Assembly (NCBI RefSeq): GCF_963576675.1
Contig: NC_088916.1
Span: 22,791,501-22,855,500 of the forward strand
Length of the DNA: 64,000 nucleotides
Origin: Euphorbia lathyris
Lineage: Eukaryota > Streptophyta > Magnoliopsida > Malpighiales > Euphorbiaceae
Reading direction: 5' to 3'
Shown here piece after piece: positions 22,507 through 32,515 of this stretch. A model generated the notes under the pieces. That model was given only the letters and a program-made list of their open reading frames with translations, was not told the origin of the DNA and did not search any database. Every line of letters begins with the position of its first letter. The first letter of the stretch is position 1. A program made the position numbers and the translations under genes.

Positions 22507-23772
22507 GGATAAATTACATATGTGGTATACAATCTTTACCTGTAATCGTACAATCAAAATTTTGTCACACTAAACTTTACAACATTTTAGTAACCTCCCA
22601 CTAAAGTGTAAAGCAGGTAAAATTGACTGGTCAACCCTATTAATTACTTGGTCAACGTGACACCTCATCAAATTTCACTCTTTAAAAATTAAAAATGGCC
22701 CTTAAATATCACTAAATTATTTTTATACCCTTAATAAAAAAAAGAATTTCTCAATTCTCTCTCCTTAAAAACTAAAAGTGGTCGCACATATCATTTTGTC
22801 CAACATTATCTGAACCTCTTTCCTTACTTTCCACAATTTTTTCATAGCAGGAACTAAAAAAGTAGCATTTCATTTTTCTTTTTCTTCCATGGCAGCAGGT
22901 TTTTCTTTTTCTTTTTTTTTTCTTCCATGGCAGCAGGTTTTTTACTTCTCCATCTACGATTTGCAGATCGAGCGGTTTTATGATTTGCTTCTCCATCACC
23001 GTCTTCACATCGTCGGAGCAGTCACGGAGAAGTACAGTGACTACGAGTGATTTGCAGATTTATGCTCGTCTTTTTTTTCTTTCCAGCATTCGGTTCAGTT
23101 CTGTGTTATAACTCGAGCTTTCAGTCGCAGATTGTGGATTATTTGATTAGGTTTGCGAAATGGTGAACTGTTTATAAATTGTTCTCTCTAACTATACAAC
23201 TCCCCCTTTCTCTCTCTAACTCTCCCTCTCCAATCCTACCATTTCCAATTATATCAGTTATGTATCTCCAATCCTACCATTTCCAATTATATCAGTTTTG
23301 AGAATTTGAAACGGTTGAATTTGCAGCCAAAATCTACAGTTGCATATCCCGTATTAATTGGGTTATCAATTGAAAAAGGGATTTGACTAAGGTTTAATGT
23401 TCTGAATGTATTAGAATCAAAATCCCATATCTGGAAATCTTAGAATTAGAGAGAGAGGAAGGGAAAGATAGAGATTGAAAGCTTTTAGAGAGAGAGAAGA
23501 GTTAGAGAGAGAAATTGAGTGCTATTTTTTTTCAATTTGGAAGGGATGAGAGTATTTTAGTAATTTCATATTAGGGATGTGAATTTTTTACTTTTAAAGT
23601 AGTCAAAATGCTGATGTGACATCGTTGACTTACGTTGACCGGTCATTTTTACCGGCTGTACACTTTAGTGGAAGGTCACTAAAAGATTGTGCAGTTTAGT
23701 GTAATAAAATTTTAGTTGTATATCAAAGTGTGATTACGGATAAAGGTTGTACACCACGTATGTAATTTATCC
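22507..23772. mobile_element. Mutator-type element, 1.27 kb, possible gene-fragment carrier
   Basis: Long inverted ends start GGATAAATTACATA and close TATGTAATTTATCC. The flanks are a perfect direct repeat AATTAAACTA (22497-22506, 23773-23782). Arms of about 190 bp pair. The interior (22,770-23,160) is less AT-rich and has a duplicated 'cttccatggcagcaggttttt' (about 22,886 and 22,921). A second direct repeat, 'ctccaatcctaccatttcc', is at about 23,228 and 23,269. No transposase is present. The interior could be a captured gene fragment, but I cannot identify a donor. Confidence 0.8.
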
Positions 23773-24527
23773 AATTAAACTACATGAATTAAATTGAATA
23801 ACTACAGTAAATCGAACGACCCATAAAGACGTGAGATAATCATGATTACCTTATTGGGAACCGTTCATTTTGAATTATTATCCTTTGTGAATTTGACGAA
23901 TCATATGAACTTATAACATTATTGAATTTTTTAATTAAACCAAATAAAATAAAAATGATTTAAACACGTAACCTTTAATCCCAAATCATTGTTCTTTGTT
24001 AGGTAGAACGATGAAATTAAATGGGAGAATCCAATGACGAATACAAGATTATTCGGTTGGGGGTTGATTTTATACGTGTATTCGGAGATATTTTTTTTTT
24101 TTTGTTAAATCTAACTTGCTTAATGTTTTTTTTTTTGTATATATGCATGTTATAATTTGAATGGTCAAGAACTAATTTTAATAGTCCAAACATGTAAAAA
24201 AATTTGGATTTAGAGAGGGTTGAACATGTAAAAAAAATTAAAAAATTTGATTTCAGATGACCTACCTGGTAAAAAAAATTAATAATTTGAATTTAAAGAG
24301 GGTTAAGAGCAAAAAAAAATTAGAAATTTAGATTTAGGAAGGCATAAAGGGAAAAAAAATAATTTTTGTTTTGATAGAAATTGGGACGAGACAGACCTTG
24401 AGCGGATGGCCCAAGAATTGTCAAACCCGTCATATATTAAAAAAAAAAGAAAATGCGAGTGTAACAACAAGAGAAGAGGAAGGAGAACAAACAAGAAGAA
24501 GGGGGAAGGAGAAAAGTTTAGGAAATG
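23773..24527. other. AT-rich stretch with short degenerate repeats
   Basis: No gene. 24,190-24,350 contains four diverged units of about 42 bp built around 'aaaaaattagaaatttggatttagagagggt'. The same unit recurs at 27,385-27,570. Confidence 0.5.
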
Positions 24528-26430
24528 TCAAGAAAAACGCAAATGAAAAAAATTACAGATGTCATCATTGATAAACTTGTGACAAAAAGCAGGAGCTGAA
24601 GGCCACCAATTGATCACAGAGGAAGAGACTCTAAATTTTGTCAAAGCATCAGCAACGCGATTTCCTTCCCTAAAGATGTGTGTAAAAATAATGTTCATCC
24701 TAGAACAAATGCCGAGACAGTGCAACCATTCTTGTCGAATACTCCAAGGAACATCCATGGAACAAAGACGAAGTAGATTAACTACGTACATGGAGTGAGA
24801 CTCAACCCAAAGCTGATGCCAATTTTTCTCCCAAGCAAGTTCAATTGTGAATATATCAGCTCTCAACTCAGCCATGTAAGCTGAAAGTAGCAATTGATTT
24901 GCTTAACACAGGAGATTCGATTGCTTTACGTTGGTCAACAACCAACTCATTTTCTATCCTCTCTCCCTTGAGTGTTATCAGCCACACCTGGCCGATTAGT
25001 ACTCGCAGATTCTTCCATGTGCTCTGCTCCAGCTGGATTCTTGGACTTCTCCTGGTAACCGCTTATTTAGTCCCCCTCCATCGCCGGATCTAAACTCCTT
25101 TTTGGCGAGTTGCTTCGTTAATAGACTAAAGTCAGCTTAGCCTGCTAGCGGTATGGTATTTCTTCTCACACAGTACCAATTGCGGTCCAGCTGTCTGAGG
25201 TCGATGGTGCATCCGGTAAGCTCTTTCGGTATTCATCTCCGGAGCCCGGTCAGATGCTTCAATCCTTCATTCATATTCCGTCAAAAAGAAGGAGGAGTAG
25301 AAAAAGCAAAGCAACCTTTGGAAAATCCTCGATAATTACGAAAGATATCGCCCGCTCCCGCCTCGCCAGGAGTACCAAAAGCAGAGCCATCCACATTGAC
25401 TTTAACCCAACCCGGAGGAGGTTTAAGCCAATGAACTGGAATAATGTTGGGAGCCGAGGGCGGCCTTGGAGAAGCTAGAAGATGGGATAAGATATCAGCA
25501 TCTCTCCTCGAAGAGCAAAAACCTTTAGAAGAGGCCAATGACTCTCGAATCATACGAAATAGGACGATCTTCGAGTGTTGAATAGAAGGAGAAACCTCCT
25601 TAAAGGTTGCTTCATTCCTGCAGTGCCATATTAACCAGATACAAGAGATAGCGGCAACACGCCAGATCATCGACACCTGAGAGCCAAAATGAATGCTACG
25701 AAGAGTGTTGAAGAAGTGAATGAATTGGTACTGACGAGGTAACGCGCAGTCAAAATGAATCTCAAGGGCCCTCCACAGAGAATCTGCAAAAGAACAGCTA
25801 ATGAATAAGTGGTTAATGGACCCAGCATCCCTACCACAAAGAACGCAACGAGAGGCAAAAGAGAAGCCTAGACGCTGCAGAAGGTCATGAGTCGGAACCC
25901 TTCCATGCAAATCTCTCCAGGATGTGAAAGAGCAAGAAGGGAGAGTGTGAGCATTCCAAACAAATTTATACCAGTCCACCGAGTAGGAACGAGGACTGAT
26001 AATCGAATAGTACTCTTTGGCAGAGAAAATACCCTTCGTAGAGGGCTTCCAAACGCATAAATCAAAATCATCTCTACCCTTGTGAATAGATTGAATACTG
26101 TCTTGAACAACCGAAGGCAGAGTGCCTAAGCCAAGCCAATCCGAATTGACCAAAAAATCATCAACAGAATTAAAACGTGAACGCTTATCCTGTTGATTAA
26201 GACCCAATCTGTCTGCCACCGATGGAATGATCCACCGATCAGTCCAGAAATTGAGTGATGAAGACTGACCAATCCACCAAAAGGTCTGGTCCCAAATGGA
26301 TGAGTAAACAATCTTACAGGAAGACCAAATCGAGGAAGGAGCAATAGTAGCTTTAGGCAAACCAGAGACAGCCATAAATCTAGCCTTCATCAATACTAGT
26401 AGTAAATAACTCCATGTAATATCAAAAGGC
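24528..26430 (-). pseudogene. Decayed LINE 3' end (zf-RVT and RNase H), interrupted
   Basis: From 26,393 down, a 370-codon frame reads the segment after the reverse transcriptase of a plant L1-type LINE. It has SLNFWTDRWI, the zinc-binding zf-RVT block (GRVPTHDLLQRLG...CVLCG...NHLFISCSF) and the start of a type-I RNase H (WVKVNVDGSAFG). The frame then enters an unrelated block. RNase H resumes at 24,893-24,528 (AYMAELRAD, HIFREGNRVADALT). The reverse transcriptase and endonuclease are missing, so the copy is 5'-truncated. No clear poly(A) tail or target duplication is seen. Confidence 0.8.
24899..25297. mobile_element. Foreign block of about 0.4 kb inside the LINE RNase H
   Basis: The RNase H reading is interrupted after GCFAF (about 25,297) and resumes near 24,893. 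The intervening block is GC-richer than the surroundings and does not translate as RNase H in any frame. AGCAA occurs at both borders, but I cannot fix a target duplication. I see neither a poly(A) tail nor inverted ends, so its class is unknown. Confidence 0.5.
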
Positions 26431-27896
26431 CTAAACTTATTTTAAAAATGTCACACGGTTTCTAAATTCCTAGTTTCCTGGGATTGTTGGCTTTAGTTGG
26501 AAGTTTTTTTAAGAAAAAACAATAATAATGAAAACTACCATTAATTATATATACATATACATGAAAAAGTAGGTATACATAATTCCTTAGCTTAATACAT
26601 TATTTACCTCGTAAACTTGTCCAAAAAAATTTGATTAGCCTCCTGAACTTTTAAAGTGTCTCGATAGCCTTCTAAATTTACATAAAATGTTCAGTTAGCC
26701 TCTCTGAACTTATGTAAAATATAACCAACTGATAAATATAAACCAATCAAAAAATAAACTGCCATAATATTTATGGCAATCTTTCAAATACCTAAATGAT
26801 TTATATGAAAATTGAAACTTTATTATATATAGTCTCAGTCACATGATCAGTGACCATGGTAATATGGTCAATTACCGTTCGATTTAAACTCATTAAAATT
26901 ACACATTATGATAATTTTAATCTCAACACCATAAAATTTTAATAAATCTAGATCTAACGGTGACTAACCATATTATAGTTTTTGATGCAATATATACATA
27001 TTTGTTAAAAAAAATATATATATATATAAAAATCCTAAAATAAACTGTTTTATAAACACTAAAATATAAATACTAATTTCACATAAATAAATATGAATGT
27101 CCTTTGAAAAAAAATATGAAATTCTTTTAAAAAAACAAGTATGAATATAAAAATAAATTCTTATGTAAATAAAAAAATATTGTCTTTATTTATCCAAATA
27201 AAAAAAATATGAATAAAAATTCTTATATAAAACAATAAAAAAAAGAAAGGGAAAACGGTAGAGGATAAATAGTGGATGATTGCTTGACATAATTAAAAGA
27301 GTATTAATCCACTTGACAAAATTCAAAAATAGAACTGATTTAATTGAAAATACTCTCTAAAACTTGTATTCTATGTAAATTTTTCAAAAAAAATATTAGA
27401 AATTTGGATTTAGAAAGGACTAACAGGCAAATTTTTTTTTTATAAATTTGGATTTATAGAGATCTAACATGCCAAAAAAATTAGAAATTTGGATTTACAG
27501 AAAATTAGAAACTTGGATTTAGAGAGTACCTAATAGGCTTGAAATTTTGAATTTTGGACAAGACTAACACGTAATGGGATATATTTAAATATTTTATTAG
27601 TTCAATGCTAGTTTCTAAAAAAAATATAATATTTTTACATTTTTTTATTTTTAGTTTTAAAATTTTAAAATTTAATTTAAAAATTAAGTTGTTTGAGTCT
27701 CAAAAATAAGAAATTAATTTTTTTAATAGAAAATACATAATAATAATGAGTTCAAAAGTGTTATCAAAATAAATAAATTAATTAATAATGGTAACATAGT
27801 TTTATAATTATTGAAAAATAAAATTTAAATAAATAAACACTTTCTAAAATAAATTGAGGTCGGAGGAATTGAACCTAACATATTTTGAAAAGAATC
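26431..27896. other. AT-rich stretch with half-elements
   Basis: No gene. 26,610-26,720 reads like one arm of a fold-back element ('cctcctgaacttttaaag'). 26,855-26,985 forms a rough inverted repeat with 'ggtcaattaccgttcgattta'. 27,385-27,570 holds diverged units of 'ttagaaatttggatttagagag'. Confidence 0.4.
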
Positions 27897-27914
27897 AAGT
27901 ATTTTCAACCATTT

Positions 27915-29241
27915 TTCGGTGGAGGATAGGAGATGGTAATTTGATTAAAGTTTGGGAGGATCCGTGGGTTCCGGGCATTGATGCTTTTAATATTAAATCT
28001 ATTGTGGTGCCGGGTTTGGAGAATTTGGTGGTAGCTGACTTGATGGAGCAGGATGTGAGACGTTGGGATATGAATATGATACGTGGCTGTTTTAATGAGG
28101 AAGAGGCGAATAAGGTTGGTCAGATGGTGATTTCATATAATGTTAATGAAGATGTACTGATTTGGAATCACACAAAAGATGGAATTTATACCTCTAAATC
28201 GGGTTATCGTGCTGCGGTTAATAATAGGGAGAGTATGGAGAATGTTGCTGGTTGGAAACAGATGTGGAAAGCTAATTGGCCTCCAAAAATGAAACAATTT
28301 TTTTGGCGTCTATGCACGGGTTGTCTTGCAATAAGAGCGGAATTGATTAGGAGGCATCTCAATGTTCCGAATGATTGTATTTTGTGTGGATTCGGAATAG
28401 AAAACCGGTACCATTTATTTGTTGAGTGATCGTTTGCTGCATGATGCTGGAGAGAGGCTGATGTGCGCTGTCCTGTGTTGGATGAAGCGGAACTGATAGG
28501 TTGGTTAACTAATTTGTGTTTATCAGCCTCAAGTGCCATTGCGGATAAGGTTATGTGTGTCCTGCTTGCAGTCTGGCAACAAAGGAACAATTTATTGTGG
28601 AACAATGTTGTACGAAGCGCGGGTATATGTTGGCAGCAGGTACGTGTAATGTTTTTAGAATGGCAGAAACTTAGAATTAAAAATCCTATTGCTGCTGTAA
28701 TTGTACCTGTCGGGCGTAGAAGATGGAAACGACCGAAACTAGGATTTATTAAATGTAATGTGGATGGTGCGAATTTTTCGACGGAGGATCGTAATGGTAT
28801 TGGCGCTGTCGTCAAGAATGATTATGGCGAGTTCCTTTACTGCTATAGTAGAAGTAGACAGTATCAGCAGGAAGCAAGGATAACTAAAGGCATTGCTCTC
28901 TGGGATAGCTTGATTTGGATGAAAGATAGGCATGAAGAACGGGTTGAATTTGAGTCGGATGCCCAATTTATTGTGGATAGTGTGAATACGTGTAAAGAGG
29001 ATTTATTAGAATTTGGGTCGATTATACAGGATTGTCAGAAGATTCTTATCGAAAATAAAGACTTTTCAGTCTCTTTCGTTCCTCGTTTAGCGAATGTGGC
29101 TGCCCACCGTACGGCAAGGCGTGCCTGTTCCAATGCTAACGATTTTTTTAGCAATTCTTTGCTGCATTGGCTTGTTGATGTAATTACTGAGGATATTATA
29201 TTTTCTGAGTAATAAAGTTTGGTTTTGTTTCAAAAAAAAAA
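27915..29241 (+). mobile_element. 5'-truncated LINE (L1-type) with 18-bp TSD
   Basis: A direct repeat AAGTATTTTCAACCATTT flanks it (27897-27914, 29242-29259), and a run of A residues precedes the right copy. Together these show target-primed insertion of a 5'-truncated LINE. The reading frame from 27,915 encodes the region after reverse transcriptase. It has a zinc-binding block (CILCGFG...YHLFVE), two in-frame TGA stops near 28,427 and 28,442, then an RNase H domain (KCNVDGANF, FESDAQFIVDS, FVPRLANVAAHR) ending at 29,212. Both stops would be explained by CGA to TGA changes. The apparent ATG at 27,854 lies in flanking host DNA. Confidence 0.9.
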
Positions 29242-29831
29242 AAGTATTTTCAACCATTTCATCTACCTTTAAACAATAAAATATTACTACATAAAGCCTA
29301 TATAGACTAATATTAAGAGGGTCGAAATTACTCGTAACCATGGTGGTTCCGGCGGCCAGACTCCGCCCCTGGGAGAATCATCTTCTTTACCTATTTTGCA
29401 TCAATGAGAGGCGTTGAGCATATATTAAAAAAATGCATGACCATCTCTATCAGGGCCGGTCCTGGCAATTTAGGAGCCCTAGGTAAAATAAGTAGTAAGA
29501 GTCTCTTTAATATAAAATTTACAATTTAGGGTCCTTTTAGGAAATATAGGAAACGACTACAGTTTCTCCTACAAACATGTTCTGTAGGAATCTCCTACAG
29601 AACGTAAAATGTTATAGGAGATTTTTGGAGGGAAGATTTCCTCTATAAGTCACATACAAATAATGGTTTCTCCTACACATTTATTCGTAGGAGTTAAATA
29701 ATAATAGTAATAATATATACTTTATGTATTTATGTATTTATTTTTTCTGCTTATTTTAGAAAACCTTTTCTCTAATTATTTACAACGGTATTATTAATTT
29801 TTTTTTAGATTTATTGTTATCATTGATATTG

Positions 29832-30010
29832 GCAGAGGGAGAGCCTTGGCGCAACCGTGTGACCAAGAGGTCACGGGTTTGAATCTTAGGAGCGGTCTCT
29901 TGCCAAATAAATTGGCAGGGGAAGGCTTGCCCCCCAATACACCCTTGTGGTGGGACCCCTTCTCGGACCATCGCTTAGCGGGGACGCGTAGTGCGACCGG
30001 ACCGCCCTTT
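29832..30010 (+). mobile_element. Au SINE with 10-bp TSD
   Basis: A tRNA-derived head with A box GAGCCTTGGCGCAAC and B-box region GTCACGGGTTTGAATC is followed by the body phrases 'acccttgtggtgggacccc' and 'cggaccatcgcttagcgggg'. This matches the Au SINE family known across angiosperms. It is flanked by a perfect direct repeat ATTGATATTG (29822-29831, 30011-30020). It ends in a short T-run, as usual for this family. It is nested in the hAT-type element. Confidence 0.9.
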
Positions 30011-30197
30011 ATTGATATTGTTTTTGTTGTTTTTTATTATTAAATTTTAAATTGATTTTTATTCATGTCATTACATAAATTAATTTTTAATTTTCAAATT
30101 TAATCAAATTAAGGTAATAAAATGAAACTTGTCTTCTAACTATCCATATCATTTATAGAGTTATCATTCAATGGTGGAAAAAAAATAAAATAATAGT

Positions 30198-30240
<43 letters not shown>
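30198..30240. repeat. (AT)n microsatellite
   Basis: An uninterrupted run of about 20 AT dinucleotides inside the hAT-type element; likely variable in length between individuals. Confidence 0.95.
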
Positions 30241-30245
<5 letters not shown>

Positions 30246-30523
30246 ATATTAAAAATATATTAAAAAAGATTACAGGAATCGAACTCATGCTCTTATTTTT
30301 ATATTAAAAATAAAATATATATTAAAAAAAATTACAAAAATGGGAATTGAACCCATACCTTCTTTAGGTGGAGAACAATATAATACCATTGTGCTACTTT
30401 TTATTTATTTACTATGTTTAATACATAAAATATTTATTTATAGCACTAAATTTTTTTTAGACCCACCTTTAGCCATCGGCCCTAGGCCGGCGCACCCCGG
30501 GCCTAGGCCCAAGACCGCCCCTG

Positions 30524-31740
30524 ATCTCTATAAACACCGTATTTGAAAAAGAAGATTATAAAAATGGCAAAATCAAAACAGAAAAAAAATGAAAAAAATG
30601 TTGATAGATGTAAAAGAATATTTTATTTGATATATATAAAAAAATAACATATTGAGAATTAAATTTGATGATATAATTTAGTTGTAATTTTGTAGTCAAT
30701 TATGATCTTTACGTAAAAAGCCCGATATAGCCCTTCAGAAATCCAAATTACCGCATTGGCATTAGTAGAAAAAAAAAACAGCACCATATTTATAACACAT
30801 GTATTTTTTTTAAAACATATAACACATGTTGGTGCACGCACGAAACGAAAATGCATTACATAAAGTTTTGTCAAATCAGGTTAACTGGATTATTAGTGCA
30901 TTATAAATAATGTTTTTTTCAACAGACTTAGTTCACGTCGGTTGTAAATAGCTTGGTCAATAGATAATTGATTGAGTATTTATAGCAATTTATTAGTTAG
31001 GCATGTTACAAAAAGTCAAATTTCTCATGTGTTAAAATGAATATTTTAAAAAATTCACTCATTATGTGTTTTCATTTATTGTATTAGAATTCTTCTCCCC
31101 CTTATATGTGGATAACCTTCCGATAACTTTCATAGTTAAACTATCTGCATTCCAGCTTCGCATTTATATATACTTGTTCATCGAGTTTCCACAATATATT
31201 TTTGTTTAGAAAATGTATTTGTTTTTCCAGAACATATTTTTCTTTTGCAAAAATTGCGTTTGTAAATCCCCTTTTTTTCTAATAAGGTTTCCATTTTCGC
31301 TTTTTTTGCACTAGATCTGTGTTTTTTCCTCTTATTTAATTTGCTTTTGCACTTGTAAGTTTTCGTACATTATTCTTATCAACCTTATCATCTGCTTCTG
31401 TCTCATTTCACTATATTGAACTGCTTCAATCTTCTGTTGTAAAACGAGTTTGAGGTTGAACCCAATAAAAACCTAGTAATGAAACCCCGAGGTTTTTCTA
31501 TTGATAAATATGAATAGCTTCCACGATCAATTTGGATCATGCTCTTGAACACTTGGAACTTGATGCATTTCCAAGTTGTTGTCATTGATCACCAATCAAC
31601 TTGATGTATTCATAGGATCTCTTTATTGCCACAAACTTTATCTCAATGATGGAATACCCGATATTTGATTAGACATATCCACCAATTATCCAAAACTTTG
31701 TTTGCCGACTTGCTATATGCATCTCTTGTTTGTTCACAGT
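30524..31740. other. Non-coding stretch left of the Gypsy LTR
   Basis: No gene or element boundary is supported. It is AT-rich up to about 31,080 and less so after that. The small minus-strand frame at 31,585-31,403 has no known motif. Confidence 0.4.
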
Positions 31741-32221
31741 TGATGACACGCGAAGAAATTCCGATTAACTTCCGTCCCTGTGCGGGCGTCGTTGGGTTCG
31801 ACGGGGGGAAGCTCTGATGCCAAAGTTAGTAAGGAAGAACAAGAGGGCAAACTGAATTGACAAAGGGTAAGAATGAATGTGTACCTTGATAGCCTGAGAC
31901 GTAGGCTATATATAGCTAGAAAGTTGTAACTTCCAGTAACTAGAAAGTCTCCATTAATGTTCCATTTATGGCGGTTACAAGTTACCTTTAAGCCGGCGGT
32001 TAGCTAATTGATGGCTCATTAATGGTCTTTATGGTCGGGTCGGCCCAGCCGTTCTAATGGAGGATGAGTGTTCAAGGAGATTCGCCTCATAGGTTCGCTG
32101 GCGGGTCTCCTTTGATGGGTCCTTGGTGATCCGCCAGTCGGATCTCTTTGGAGGATCAATACGCGGCGTTCTTTAGGTGAATATCCCTTTTGATCCTCGG
32201 GATAATATCTCAATGTTATCA
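31741..32221 (-). repeat. 3' LTR of the Tat-type Gypsy element
   Basis: 481 bp starting TGATGACACG and ending GTTATCA on the plus strand, so the ends are TGAT/ATCA. Immediately right of it, 'gaagcccccccaaagtt' is, on the minus strand, the purine-rich primer for plus-strand synthesis. This fixes the inner boundary and the minus orientation. A TATA-like CTATATATAG is at 31,906-31,915. The 5-bp target duplication cannot be checked because the other end is outside the window. Confidence 0.75.
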
Positions 32222-32238
32222 GAAGCCCCCCCAAAGTT
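32222..32238 (-). other. Polypurine tract of the Gypsy element
   Basis: On the minus strand this reads AACTTTGGGGGGGCTTC directly before the LTR, the expected primer for plus-strand DNA synthesis. Confidence 0.75.
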
Positions 32239-32515
32239 CCCTTAAAGTCCTTTAGGGCTTTTGAGCTTCTGTGCGCCGTCATGACTACCTACATTAATGA
32301 GCACTCTGTTCGATGCCAATCGCAGAGTGACACGCGTAACGAGCGCGCTGTCCAAGGAAAGAGAAGACGCCTTGTTCTTCCTTCTCTTTCTCTCTCTTCC
32401 CCATTTCGTCTTCATTTACTTTTTCGTTGCTCGAAGCTTTTTCTGGGAGTTTCAGAGTTCCTTCAAAGCTTTCGCTTACATGTAAGTTCATCTTTTCCCA
32501 TTCTATTTTTTCTGA

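Larger units (their letters stand above)
29451..30523. mobile_element. Non-autonomous hAT-type element, 1.07 kb
   Basis: Ends CAGGGCCGGTCCTGG and its imperfect complement CAAGACCGCCCCTG are flanked by a perfect 8-bp direct repeat ATCTCTAT (29443-29450, 30524-30531), the hAT hallmark. No transposase is visible. The inside contains an Au SINE, an (AT)n run and, on the minus strand at 30,403-30,341, tRNA-like A and B boxes (TAGCACAATGGTA, GGGTTCAATTCCC). Confidence 0.85.

Noticed and set aside
27854..27914. ATG and first 20 codons of a LINE-like protein
   Set aside because: They lie in the flanking DNA and the 5' copy of the target duplication.
28204..28815. 203-codon minus-strand frame opposite the LINE
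   Set aside because: A shadow of the LINE coding strand; no domain of its own.
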